Positions 36,401-49,200 of a stretch of 64,000 nt of DNA are shown piece by piece. The position numbers were made by a program, and so were the translations under genes. Position 1 is the first letter of the stretch, and every line of letters starts with the position of its first letter. The stretch comes from Casuarina equisetifolia (taxonomy: Eukaryota; Streptophyta; Magnoliopsida; Fagales; Casuarinaceae), in NCBI GenBank assembly GCA_028551475.1, contig CM052360.1, forward strand, positions 10,032,501-10,096,500, given 5' to 3'. The notes beneath the pieces are model-generated. The model was not told the DNA's origin. It ran no database searches and saw only the letters and a list, made by a program, of their open reading frames with translations.

Positions 36401-38291
36401 AAAAATGAGTCAATAGAAAAGATTGTAAAATGAATGAGAGAAAGATAATTATATCTTAATAATACTGGGGTATGCCCATATGGTTTTATATACTAAATTT
36501 TATTAAAATAATTTTATTTTAAGCCTTAGAATAATCTGTTAACATATAGGTTAAACTCAAATCAATTGTCTTACCATAAAAAGACTTAAAAGACCATCAT
36601 TTTTATTGATGAAAGAAAAGTCGCCATCAATATATGCATCTGCAAGGCCTAAATCAGCCCGTGTCATGACCTGATCAAAACAGTCAAGTGCTCATCAGTT
36701 GTGGTGAGGGAACTCTTCAATACAATAAAACTCAATGAAAGTGTGAAGGCGGCTACAATGTACGGTTTAGCCTTCAGTTTACTTCTATAAAAAAATGCTA
36801 ATAAATTTTAGCACTATGTGGCGTGTGATCCTTATAGACGAAGACTGGAGGACTCGGAGTACATACCTTCCAGTAAAACTGGGGGCGGTGAACTTTAAGA
36901 ACGAGTTCCAGAGAACATTTTCTTCTGTTTCCTTCAAAGGTAAACTTTGTGCCCCCTTCCTCCTGCAAACTACAATATCATAAGGCAGAGCTTATCAGTG
37001 GAATCCATGAAATTTATGTCTTGTTAGGTAGTTGAGACAGTGTCCATCGAAGCACCAATTAAGAAGGTTTAAGGGCTGAATTCTTGTTCTTCTTTATGGT
37101 GGTAGTGGTAACTGGCAAATATTGGCAGACGGTGTGTGGTAATCATGGAAAAATAGGGGTTGGTAGCAGTGGTGGAAAAAACTTCTGAGTTGTTGTTTGT
37201 AATTTTTTATGCACAATCATTATGGTGTTATTATTTTCTAAAGCAAGAATTCATGGAGAGTGGCTATGGTATCCTTCAATCACTTCTTGGATGTTGGAGT
37301 GGATCCGTATTGATGTCAGACTAGGCCAGAGCAATCAACAGTTAATACAATATAAATTCTACAACGTTTAAGTTTTTGGATTAAGGTGATGAACTAATGT
37401 ATCTTATGGTTGCCTTGAGGTTATCATCCTCAGTTTTATTCTAGTGACAAGCAAAAGCCCCACTAAAGCTAGGAAATTATTGAATGGTAAATTAGGTTTT
37501 CTCAATTGGGATGTCTACTTCTAACAACTGATAAATCCTTATATGAGTCTCTTAACTTGTTGTCTTAGGTTATTTAAGTGGACTTTCTTTTTAATTAATA
37601 TTGAGCCAAGCCTGCTCCTAACATCCTCGATATAACAAAGTTTAACATAATGATATGGAACATCAAAGGAATTGATGCCCCTAAACAGCTAGCTATTTGA
37701 ATGTTGAAGCATGCAAGGTGGACATTTCTCTTTTAGCTTAAGCCAAAGCTTAAAGGTAGTCTTCTTAAAGATATTGCCATTAAAGTACACTGTCCAAAAA
37801 TGTTTACATTTTATTCTAGTTAACATGTATCTGCTTACTTTGGACAAACAACCTAGATGTTAGTGTCAGGCGACTACTAAAAAGCCTCAGTGCCCACATA
37901 ATGAATTCACACTTTGAACCGTAAGTTGGGATTTGTAATGAGCCATTTTCCCACCTCCTCAGTGGCAAACTCCTTTCCCAGGAGGATTTTGCAGAAAGAC
38001 ACAAAGGCAGAAAGAGAAAAGAAAAAAAAATCTGAAACTCGCTGTTTTTTCAGTCCAATCCCAGTCGAGAAACCCCATGATATGACAGATCAGACAAAAT
38101 TGCTGATTTTCATAGCTCAAACGTAGAATTACAGGCCTAGAAGGATGTAAATATTTAGATCCGCATGAAAGCAAGAACATGCATAATCATATGGGTAAAA
38201 CCACTAGTCACGCGTAAACTCACATTAAACATCCAGCGGAGATATAACGTCCAAGGAACTGAGTAACCAAGTGGCGCGCCCAAGCCTCCAT
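33429..38291 (-). CDS. Cyclopropane fatty acid synthase copy 2, methyltransferase-only truncated gene
   Basis: Exons on the minus strand, numbered as in the intact gene: part of 11 (38291-38224), 12 (36969-36867), 13 (36670-36575), 14 (36397-36342), 15 (36236-36113), 16 (35706-35644), 17 (35559-35500), 18 (35412-35251), 19 (34707-34634), 20 (34555-34462), 21 (34340-34204), 22 (34123-34043), 23 (33727-33622), 24 (33539-33429). Exons 12-23 have exactly the intact gene's lengths, with open frames and GT-AG borders. From the first in-frame ATG in exon 11 (38291) the ORF is 444 aa. It would be a SAM-dependent methyltransferase adding a methylene across an acyl double bond, with SAM motif VLDIGCGWG at residues 199-207. 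Exons 1-10 (FAD half) are absent, and the 5' part of exon 11 is disrupted by about 60 inserted bases with a stop (MTASPAS then TAA). The start codon is therefore a guess. It could be a functional single-domain enzyme or a young pseudogene. Confidence 0.72.
33830..33950 (+). repeat. Purine-rich (GA) tract in intron of copy 2
   Basis: About 120 bases are almost entirely A and G on the plus strand (GGGGAGAAAGGAGGAAAGCTGGGAGG and onward). A 12-13 base sub-repeat GGAGGAAAGCTGG occurs twice. It lies in the intron between exons 23 and 22, and the other copies do not show it. Confidence 0.8.
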
Positions 38292-38344
38292 CAGAGAGGA
38301 TACCGTGAGTTTTGGCTTCGCTAGAAGAGACTGTTTCTTATAAG

Positions 38345-39230
38345 AAAGAATAGCTGAAGAGGTTGGTGGTCACTCCCATTTTTTACGACGCGGGACTGGC
38401 CGTCATGCTGACCTAAAGGTGTGACCTAAACAAAAGTCAATTCAAACTTGTGCTAAAAAGATTAAGCTTTCTGGCCTAAGCCTTCATTTAGCAACCCAGG
38501 AAAATCACGTTTTTATTTCTTGAAAAAGAAGTTTCTGGCAACCCAGAAGAGACAGGTACCTAATTCTAGTCATCCTTATCTGAACTTTGAAAACCAGTTG
38601 TATGTGTCTTGGAAAGACGTTACAGAGCAGATCTTTCCCGATGCCGGGCATCTCAACTTCCACTAATGAATTCAAGGCGCGATCTCTGCACTCACCGACA
38701 GGCACGGATCACAGCATGTTATGATAAATTATTATTTAAGTTAAAATACAATTTTTGTGAGCTATAGGATAAAATAATGGTGTGATTGAAATTTGAGATA
38801 TTAAAAAAATAAGATAAATAAAATAAAATAATGAAAGAACATGATTTGGCTAAATTTGAGCCTACTACTACGGCAGAACTAGATAAACAACTTTACTGTA
38901 GTAAATTAAAAATACCATACGGTGTTTTTCTAAATTTAGATCCCAAATCTACCTTCCACATTATATTACACTTTTAAAAAAAAATTACAACTTTATGTAC
39001 CTGATTCTTTTTCTATCACTACTTTGGAATGCTCTTGAACAAGAACGGACCCTCCTATTTATAGAGAATTTTCATCGCCCCTTCCACCTCATCTCTAGCT
39101 GTCTTGCTGTGTTCAGCCGGAATTTATCTTCGTCACGTTCCGGCGCCCACCGTTTGCCCGTCCAAATGTATGAGGATAGCTGCAACATAATTCATGTACA
39201 ACTAGTTCCTCATTAATTGCTCTTGCCAGT
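38345..39230. other. Upstream region of copy 2
   Basis: No FAD-domain exons and no other gene seen. A fragment at about 38395-38415 still resembles the start of exon 11, which puts a small insertion between it and 38340. The rest would have to contain the promoter of copy 2 if it is expressed. Confidence 0.45.
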
Positions 39231-39879
39231 AATCTGATGGATTTAATATTTAAGTGTATGGTAGTGGGTTTGACTAGTTGGTGAACAAGACAACGGTTTG
39301 AACAACTTGGTTCAAGAGTTTTTCATGAATCGTAAACACAAAGGCTTAGAGTTTTACAAGATACAGTTAGCATTCAACGAAACACTAACTAACATTCAAC
39401 GGATACCACTATAAGGCACCGTGTACAGGTATTTAAACATAACACAGCACGTACAAGACCATGTTGTGGTTACAACAAAAGACATGGTTCGTCACATCAC
39501 CCATTTCATTAAAGTTTGAGCTTCATGTTTTATCCAGCGGTAACTTGCATGTTTTCTTTTCTGGATCTTCTGCTCATCGTTAATGAGCCATTTTCTGTTG
39601 TCGTGATGAACACATAACCAGTCCCTTCAGTCAGACCATTGTAGACGGCAACCCGGTCACTTCTAACAACCAGTTGACACATAAGGCTAAGGAAGAGGCA
39701 GAGCCGGTGAAATAACTTCGGTGATGAAGTCGGCCGCTCCAAGAAAGTATTGTCGACAAAGTCAAGGATAGAGAAACTTGGGGTCAACATGTGTGACAGC
39801 TTTTGTCTTTAGTAATTAAATGCTTGCAAGCTTAACGTGCAAGTGTAAAACTCCACAAAAGTGAGTCAAACTTTCAACA
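39231..39879 (-). repeat. Probable 3' LTR of a Ty1/copia remnant
   Basis: On the minus strand the sequence ATGTGGAGAT|TGTTGAAAG at about 39879 is the usual copia border, a purine tract then the LTR start TGTTG. It lies about 200 bases beyond the RNase H remnant, as expected. The far end of the LTR could not be placed exactly. Confidence 0.5.
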
Positions 39880-40079
39880 ATCTCCACATGACGAGCTTTT
39901 GTCATGGCTTTTCTAATAAACAATATTTTCCCTCTTTCTGCTCAACCCCTAGAGGGATCATCACCATATATTTCTTGAACACCAATCAAGTTCAAACAAT
40001 CATTAAACTTGAAAGTAAGAATAAGTTCTTCTGTCAATGTCTACTAGATTATTTAATATCACAATCCTTTTTACTACTA

Positions 40080-40292
40080 TAACCTCTTGAGACACAACCT
40101 CACAAATGAAGTGATATTTGACATTTACTTGTTTAGTTTTTTCATGATATCTTTAATCTTTTGTCAAATGTATAGCATTTTGATTACCATAATATACCAT
40201 AATTTGATCTTGCTTTAAACCAAGATCACTAACCAAACCTTTTAGCCATATGGCTTCTTTTATACCTTTTACTATAGCCATATATTATCCTT
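40080..40292 (-). pseudogene. Ty1/copia RNase H remnant
   Basis: Minus-strand translation gives YMAIVKGIKEAIWLKGLVSD, then LGLKQDQIMVYYGNQNAIHL and YHEKTKQVNVKYHFICEVV, the copia RNase H C-terminus. In-frame stops are present. The upstream part of the same domain lies at 41815-42135, separated by an insertion. Confidence 0.85.
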
Positions 40293-40784
40293 CAGCTTGT
40301 TATCAACCAACATTAGGCCATTGCAAGTAGCCCTGATATTCCCCAAGCAAGTCAGATTATATTCCACGATTCTGCTCTCTCCACCATCAATTTCCAAGAA
40401 TTGGATGAAGAACTTCTTGGTGGAGTCCATGCCTGGATGCCCAAAAACGGGGAGGCACTGAAGAAGTTTTGCTTCAACGGAGATAGTCTTGGGTTTCTCT
40501 TGTTGTCTTTTATTTAATGATAGAAAAATCAAGATGGATTCGGATCGACGAAGATGGTGATCGATAACTATGGGGCTGTTAATTACGGTATACCACGGTT
40601 TACAGACAAACCTTGCACTTTGAAGAGAGGAGAGAGGAAGTGAAATGAGAATGTTTCAGATGCAGTCCCTGTGAACGTAGGGCACTAGAGCCTCTTGTTG
40701 CCTCTTTTTCTCTTCAATTGATAGTGCTCTCACCTCAACAGATTTTAGTAATCTTGCGTTCTTGTTTCCTGTTGTTTTGGCCAT
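40293..40784 (-). pseudogene. F-box protein gene fragment inserted in the copia remnant
   Basis: From an ATG at 40784 the minus strand reads about 164 codons with one in-frame TGA (about 40660). It then ends abruptly where copia sequence begins. The N-terminal part ends in a basic/acidic linker. The second half of an F-box follows (LPLSSLQSARFVCKPWYTVI, INSPIVIDHH), and later an F-box-associated-domain motif (RATCNGLMLVD). F-box proteins select targets for SCF ubiquitin ligases. The stop and the loss of the remainder make this a pseudogene fragment. Confidence 0.75.
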
Positions 40785-41814
40785 TAGGCCTTCTCAATGA
40801 GAAAAGAGTAAACAGAGGAAATAGGGTTGCAATATTTACAATGAAGAGGATAGGATAGTAGTAAGACATCTAGGGATGACAATACCACTTTTTCAGTCTA
40901 AATTTTAGAGATAACAACCAATTTAAACATTTGAAGGAAAGAACAAGCCAATTGCAACTATGAAGACAAAAAGGAAAAGATAATCACATAATAAGTAAAC
41001 ACCATACCTTGCACATTTACTGCTTTTTCTACTAAGTTAACTTGGAATTTAATACAGCCTCATTTTAGTAGCCATAAGTACATACTTGAATAAATTCTGT
41101 GCATTTAATTGACACTTTATCTAAAATCTAAATAAACATAAATCATGAAGCAATAGTGAAAACTACTACCTTGTTTTTGGAGGGGCAACATTATATTCCC
41201 CTTCCTGCACGCGGTATGTACTCTGTGACAAATGTGACATGTAAGCAAATACGTACGAGGCAAATCTGAGGGCCTACACACACTTGAAATCAACTGGCAA
41301 GTGATGGCTAAAACATTGAACTGAATTATAACAAAAACATATTAGGTGATAAGTTTGTACAGTATTCATTATGTAGGACCTACTATATTAGTTCCTGCTG
41401 TTAAGACAAAATATTCATTGCTAGAACAGTGATAATATTCATAACATCATCAGCAAAGTGGATTTGGTTGTCATAAGTAGTAACTATGAGAATCTGGTTC
41501 CTTAGGAACCATAAAAATCTAAATATCTGAATCACAATCATCCAATCACAATGAGTTTTTGAGAATGGGTGGAAAATATGATGATTTTGAGGGTGAGATG
41601 TTTATTCTTATAACCCTTTTTGAGCAATGTTGTTGCTAAACGACTCTGTTTCAGTTTGCTACCCTCTCGACGAGCCAGGCCCTTAAGCCATCTTATCACC
41701 CTTTTGTGATCACATAACAAAGGGAAGATGCATAAAAACTCTAGGATGCCGTGTGACTTATAAGATGTTACTCCCTTTAACTTATGAATTGGTAAGTCTT
41801 AGGAGATCTGTGTA
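40785..41814. other. Rest of the segment inserted into the copia remnant
   Basis: This AT-rich stretch lies between the F-box fragment and the copia RT/RNase H part. It may be 5' flanking DNA of the captured F-box gene. An exon-like piece (CAG, then GAAGGGGAATATAATGTTGC..., AAG, then GTAGT on the minus strand, about 41210-41170) could not be assigned. Confidence 0.4.
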
Positions 41815-42135
41815 ATGGGATAGACTACAATGATGCCTTCCAATTGATAACAACTCTTGAAAGTGTAAAGATATATCTTGTTAAAGACCTTCTCTGATCT
41901 AAATCACTTGTATAATCTAAATCAACATAACCAATAACACAAGTGCAACTACATTTTTTATATGTTCATCCAACATTTGTTGTACCTTTAGGATACTGAA
42001 AAATCCATTTCACTGCTAGCCAATGAACTTTTCCAATGAGATCCATATATTTACTCACCACACCTAGAGCATAAGAAATGTCTGGCCTAATGCATACCAT
42101 GGGATACATCATGCTACTAACACCAACTAATATAA
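41815..42135 (-). pseudogene. Ty1/copia reverse transcriptase C-terminus / RNase H start remnant
   Basis: Minus-strand translation gives VGVSSMMYPMVCIRPDISYA, then VVSKYMDLIGKVHWLAVKWI, GYVDLDYTSDLDQRRSLT and VINWKASL. These are hallmark copia RT/RNase H sequences, with one in-frame stop. The reading should continue into 40292 but is separated by the inserted F-box segment. Confidence 0.85.
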
Positions 42136-42348
42136 AACATGTAACATATGCTCCACCTCCTTTTTGGTTTTAGGTGACAATTTATCAAAAGTTTAAATGT
42201 ACAATAAAAGGAGTTCTTATAGGTGTTTTTTTTTTTCCTTGAATAGAGACAATACCCTTATCATTTATATTGATAACCCAAGTAAACTAAAGTGTCAAAC
42301 CTGATAGAAAAACTTGTTACAAAAATAGGAGTTCTTATAGGTTTGTAT

Positions 42349-42813
42349 GCAGCAAATCCAACTGGTCGAGTCTCGCGTCAGTTTTCTGAATGGTGCTTGG
42401 GATTCGTTTCTCAATGTAAGGGCAACATTAAATCTATATATTCTTGCCGCATTATCTGTCGGTAACTTGTCCCAAGAAGTTGAAGGAGAAAAAGGCAGCA
42501 AGATTGAGGATGAACATGGTAGTCAAGTTCAATCGAGTTGTATTGCACGTGTTTATCTTGTTTTACTTTTTGCAGCAAATCCAACGGGTCAAGTCTCGCG
42601 TCAGTTTTCTGAATGCTGGTTGGGATTCGTTTCTCAATGTAAGGGCAACATTAAATATATACATTCTTGCTGCATCACCTGTCGGTAACTTGTCCCAAGA
42701 AGTTGAAGGAGAAAGCCAGCAAGATCGAGGATGAACATGGTAGTAAAGCTCAATTGAGTTGTATTGCACGTGTTTATCTTGTTATACTTTATGCAGCAAA
42801 TCCAACGGGTCGA
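42349..42813. repeat. Tandem repeat, 2.1 copies of a ~222-bp unit
   Basis: Units start GCAGCAAATCCAAC at 42349, 42572 and 42793 (spacings 223 and 221). The first two are highly similar along their length and the third is only about 21 bases before it diverges into the 3' flank of the intact cyclopropane synthase gene. Confidence 0.93.
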
Positions 42814-43202
42814 GTCTCCCCAAAAAGATTGTCGCGCAGAAAGAAATATAAAAAGAGACGGAAGAATCTGCCCCAAGAAGTTTAGACAAAAAGAACAGCA
42901 TATAAAGTTGCCAATGTAGGTGCCAGAAATGATTTTTTTTTTTTAATGCGATAAATTGCGCATGATCTGCAATGGTCAACAGCACCTGTGGTTTCAAGTT
43001 CAGACTACCCCATTTATTCGATCCATGATGAAGGTACCATTCTGAATCAGCAAAGAACACAATTTAGGTCCACTAGTAATATTCTTTCTTTCGTCTGATC
43101 GCGTAAATGTGAAAACAATATCACGATCACGAAAAAAGGAAAGAATCGACCATGATATGCAGGCAAGAATTTGATTATTTTTCCTATCCTTCCAGGACAG
43201 CA

Positions 43203-46200
43203 TCAACAAGAGGAAGGCAAAGTTTGATATGGATTATTGAACGCAGCAACATTGCCAGGACGCGAGAAGACAACCTGCACAAAGGGAAAAAAGCTTTATA
43301 TTTCAAAGTGCAGCTCCAAATACCTTGTTAAATAAAATATCGTGGTAAGTAAGAGAACACCAAGTGAAGGATCATTATGTTACACCGGAATATGATTTTG
43401 CAGTAGGATTTTGATAAAGCGGCTTTCATGAAAGCCTGGTTTTATCTCTCTTGGATACTGTTACATAGCGATCAGTGCTTTCTGAAATACATTTAAATGG
43501 CAGTGGCGGTTTAAGGAAAGAAATATACCTGATAATTTCCAAGTGTACGAGTCTTAAAACCAGCCGAACAATAATCAAAGTAGTATTCCCACGTCCGGAT
43601 GAATTTTTCACAAAATCCGAGTTCAAGAATTTTGCTGAAAACACAGTAGTTAACGCGGAGTTATCAAAATGGAAAACTTCTTTTCGCTCTTCACCTAATA
43701 CAATTGAAAGCAGTTGCGGATTTGTAGCATAATGGTTTAAAGATGGAAATGTAATAAAATAAAAATGCAAATTTGATAGCTTAAACCAAAGCTAATGACA
43801 AAGTTATGTCTTTCAACGGAAGTTAAAATGAGTAAATCTATGTTCCAAAAGCTCAATTTTTTGGTCTAACAAAATTTTATAGGTTTTGCTTCCCTTACCT
43901 TTGCTTTTCCAGAAAATTTTTTCTCCAGTATCTGAGTGTTTCGTAGTAATGAATCCCTATATTCTCCAAGTCCTCCATGCTACAGCCAACGAATTTCAGT
44001 TGATACTGTAGTGATTATATACTAAAAAGAAAATAGTCCTACAAGTTAAACTCGTACCAAAGCCTGGACGCGGCAGCCATGGCTGATGTTACTCTACTAA
44101 GTGAAGGTAAGCATCCACCAGGAAATATGTATTCCTTTATGAAATCTGAACTTCGCCGGTATTCATCATAGCGTTCATCTGGTATTGATATGAACTAAGA
44201 AGGCCTAAAACAGTTAGTAATGCATTCAAATTTAACCCATAAAAGAGATTTAGATACAGGCATTTTAAAATCAAGGGAATACAATCAAACAGGGATTGAA
44301 TTATGACACTAGCTTTCTTGTTTTGCATACTGTCATTACCTGAAGAACAAGAAGCCCATCATCTGCTAGTACTGATTCACAGCAAGTAAAAAACTCCTCC
44401 ATATATTCGTGGCCAACAGATTCTAGCATCTCACTGAAAATTATTCCGTCAAAGATCATCTTCCTTACAGGGAAATTTGTGATCAGATATGAATTCAGTG
44501 GCAATGGAACTTACCAAGATATGATTCTGTCATATTTGACTGTATAAGGCAGTTCGCGGTAGTCACAAAGAAGAAATTTAATGCGGTCCTGACAGCAGAG
44601 TTGATCAGGATTAAATTCAAAGTGAATTGTGGGGAAAGGAGTATGATAGGACCGAACAATCACAGATTCATGCCTCTTCTCTTATGGAATGCCAAGTGAT
44701 TCATTAAGTCAATACCTGAAGGCCAGCTTCCTTCACTTTCATTTCCGCAAATTTCAATTGCTCATCGGACAGAGTGATGCCAGTGTACTTGCATCCAGTT
44801 CGTTTAACAACTTCAATAGCTAAGCTTCCCCAGCCGCATCCAATCTCAAGAACTTCATGATTCTTATCAACTCTTGCCTAAGTCAATTGATTTGACACAT
44901 AAATTGGACATGGCTTATCATCGGCACATTACAAATTTTGATTGAGTTGAATCTTACCTTTTCAATCAGAAGAGAGATCTTTCTCAGCTGTGCAACTTTT
45001 AGGTCTTCATCTTGGTTCTACGAAATTTTGCACCACATAGTTAAAATATAAGTCAAGGAAATAAAATACGTGACAGAAAATTATCCTTTGCTCAATATAA
45101 ATCTTCAGAAGGTTTTCATCCAGACCTGGAATACAGCACAGGAGTATGTCATTGTCTCGTCCAAGAATAGAGCAAATAGGTCATTACTCTAGCAGGATAA
45201 CAAAAGAGGAGCCGTAAGCTTTTGCCTGTACAAAAGTAAACTGAAATCCTTCCAAAAAGGAGACAACTTAACTGACTTGATAAAACTACCTCTTACAAAT
45301 TGATTGTTAAACAAAGGAAAAGAAAGAGATTAGACGCTCTCAGACTATGTTTCACCCAAGCCTTCATGAAATCGTTTTGCTATGAATATATACATTTTTA
45401 CATCAAACTATCCATGCAAAAACATGTTCACAGAGCGTCATATTGCAAAAGAAATATGTCATCTTGCTATCACCAGAATTTTCAGACTTATTCAAAGACA
45501 TGAAAGTTATATATTGTACCAGGTCATAATGACGAGAGATGTTCCTGCGAGCCTGAGTCAGAGTATTTTGCCTAGAAACATGCTGAAAAAAGTATTTTGC
45601 CGATGCAATACCAGCTGTAAATAATAACGGCGTCCACCAGCCCCTAAAACAAACAAAGAATAGTGCTTACTGAGATGAAATGGAGGAAATTACCACGAGA
45701 AGTATCAGAAACCATGACTGGCGCTAGTATACCAGGCACAAAATACCTTTTCTTGTTCAATTTTGAGATTGACGAATTTGCATCTCTGCTGGCAATAAGA
45801 ACCTGCCAAAAAATTAGGCAAGGAGTCAAATACCAATAAATAAGACTTTCTCACATCATTATTGGTCTTTGGCAAACTGGGTCGAACTCAGATCAAATGA
45901 TCTTACCATAAAAAGATTTAGAAGACCTTCTTTCTTATCAACAAACGAAAAATCTCCATTTATATAGGCATCTGCAAGGCCTAAATCAGCCTGCGTCATT
46001 ATCTGATACCAAGCAATATAGTGCTTGTCAGTGGTTGTGAATTTTGTGCGATGGACCAAGGTAACTCTGAATTTTTCATCACGCACTTAAGCATGTCACT
46101 GTTAGGAAAGATGGCAATATGAGTACGTACCTTCCAGTAAAACTGAGGACTATGAACCCTCAAAACAGTTTTCGGAGTACATTTTTTCTTGCTTCCTTCG

Positions 46201-49200
46201 AATGTAAATACTGTTCCCCCGTCCTCCAGTAGACTGTAATTACAACAACGTACAGCCGATCAGATCTCATGAAATATGAATTATGACTTCTCGTGAAAGT
46301 TAACATAAGATAAATTGTGGAGAAAATGATTGCCTAGACGAGAAAACAAAGATACAAAAATTTGCTCTTAGTTAGACAAGATACAGAAGAGATATCGAAG
46401 ATATTTTTAACCAGTGAACTATAGATCAGCAACATAGCTAAACTCTTACATGATGCAACTCCAAGTTTTACGTTTAAAGGAGTTAGAAGAAAAAGTTCAA
46501 GGAGTAAGGTGCTGGTTGGGAGGCAGGATTTCACGACGGGTGGCTATGCCTTTAAAGAAGCGTGCCCTTTGCCTACATCTTTCAGGATCGATTTGCTCGG
46601 AGATTATCCATCACATTTTACATTAGCCTAAACCAAAACCCCCCCTTACAGTCACCTAATCAGGACAATCCTACTTTCGCTAGAAGGCCAAGGATTCTAA
46701 ATCAACTTCTAACATCTCATAATTTTAAGCCATGTCCCTAGACATTTCAACGAAAAACAAAAACCTGCATTTGAAAATTTCCATTCAAACTACTACCCCT
46801 TCTTTTGCATTAGCAAGACACAAGAGTGACCTTTCGGTCCGTAATGAAGATAGAAAATGCATATTCTATAACATGGAATAATATCTTCTAATACATATAT
46901 AAGAACCTCCCAAGCCTGGAGGAATGTCTCTGTAACACTGCAAGGAGAAAACCACTAGCAAAATCATCTTAAAAGAGTCTATAGTTATTGTTTTGAGTAA
47001 ACTCACGTTAAACATCCAGCAGATATAAAACATCCAAGGAATCTAGTGACAAAAAGGCGCGCTCCAGTTTCTATTAAAGAAGGTACCATGTGTTCCGGAT
47101 TGCTCAAAAGAGCACAACTTTTTCCAAGCATACTATGTGCAGCAGCCATGCCAGCCTGCCAAGAAGATTATATCTGGTAAGAAGCAGTCTGCCATGTATA
47201 TAAATTTTGAAGCAAAATTTCAGACGTAGAAGAGCTACTAGTTTGGTCAACATTCTTTCCCAATGCTTTTGGTGTTTCAGAAAAGAAAATTGACAATCTG
47301 CGTACATGCTAGACTTAGCAATATTCCTTTAGCACCTTATACCTTCTACAGTCAAAGCGTAAAAAAAATATTTGCACTAGTCACTACCTTTAATCCATCC
47401 TCATGGAATCCATAACCTGAAAAATGTACCACGAACACTAAGATGATCAGTAATCGAAAAACTGGTCGAAATTTCTGAAACAGAAGAACAACATTCATAC
47501 TGAACTATGTCTGCTAGTTATGTATCAGTATTTTTACTGTATCACGCTCACCATGGTATGCCCCACAAAACCAAATTCCTCTCTTCCCTTGGATATGATC
47601 AAGCTCGAGTGAAGCTTTAGATGCAGCAACAGATGGGACTGGATGAGCAGTAGACCACTTGAGTAAGGAATGTTTTGGCGTATGATCCGGGTTGAGAGTC
47701 ACAAGAAAAGGAGGTTTCGTTTCACCGAGATTCTGCAAGCGCAAAGATTCTAATAGAAACTAATCCTTTTGGAGGCAGCACAATTGGCAATGAAATAGAA
47801 GTTTTCAAGAAATGAAATGTTTATCCTTTGCAAGTACAACTTGCCCTTTCTTTGGCTTATTACTTGACTAATAACTTGTTCACGCTTTTACTTTAATAAT
47901 CGCTTTCCTTTTTTCTCCAATCTCTGAGTGTTTACCTACATATTTCCTTTCACTTAGAGGATCTTAATTCTCAAGTCTCGAAAACTGCAACCTGTAAGAA
48001 TTTGTTTTCCATTCTTGACTTTGTGTTGCAATAAAACTTTCCACTATCTTGTTGACCATTAGTACGACCCATAAGGAAATAGCTAGCAGCTTTATCTATT
48101 TCTGTTGTGCTCAAGCATAAGTGCAGCAGAAAATCTGACGCAAGCAGAACCAAAATGCACAAACTCGTTTAGATAAAACTTGATATTACTGGACAAAAGA
48201 TATTCACAAAGGAGCTTGTTACAAACCTGAAGCACATTAAGCCAGTAAGTCAAACATACTTTACTGTCTGTACTTCCAAGAAAATTCCACGCACTCCATG
48301 CTGCTGGGTTTTTGGGCATTAGGCTTTCGTCCCGATGGAGGAAAATATCACTGCAAATGGAAAATGAAAGAGTGATTCTGCTTTATAACTTAGTTCACTA
48401 GGACAGAGGACAGAGCCATCAATTACAGGAACTCATTCTGAAAAACAGAAAGAAATAGAGCAGTGTAATTACAATAAATTGGCTTTTATTTCTGAGACAT
48501 TCCCATGCAAAGCACACATGATAAGGGAGACGAGTGAATTTACCTGTAGACATACTGGAAAGCACCAAGTACTCTCATTTCATCGAATGTTGCTTGTCCT
48601 CCTAATAGTCTCAAAGCATCTGGAGCATGGACAGCCAATATGCAACCATAGTACCTTTCCTCGGGACCATCTCCATCCGTTATAATGCAACCTGTGTAAT
48701 GTCTTCTAAACTTCAATATTAAAACAACTTTTCATACTTACGGTAAACCATTCACTCCATGATCACTTGAAAAGCAGACGCAGGAAAACAGGAAAAGAAG
48801 TCAGTAAAGATGTGAAATATAACCACTCACCCTCATCGTCTGTTGAAACTGAATGTACCTCAGATCGAATTCTAATTTGACAACCTCTGCTCTCCAGAAC
48901 TTCCCTGACCTGATGTATTAAAGAGCAAAGGTCAATCTCAAACAACATTCGATCCACATCTGCCATAAACGAAGCAATAATATTTCCCTCAAAAGCCACA
49001 GATAAGCACCTTGTTTACGTAACAATGTGAACGCCACCGGACGGTAAGCCATTGTGGGCGGCCAAAGAGCTGCAGGGAGCATTAAGCCAAGAAATAAGAG
49101 AAATTAACATGAAGGACACCAATGTCAGGCACATTATTTAACGGAAGAAAAACAAAAAGGCAGAGAATAAAGCTACCAACCACTATTTTGGTGCCTCTAG

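Noticed and set aside
42347-42885. Series of similar 70-113 aa ORFs on both strands
   Set aside because: They are readings of the 222-bp tandem repeat, with no start/splice context or family.
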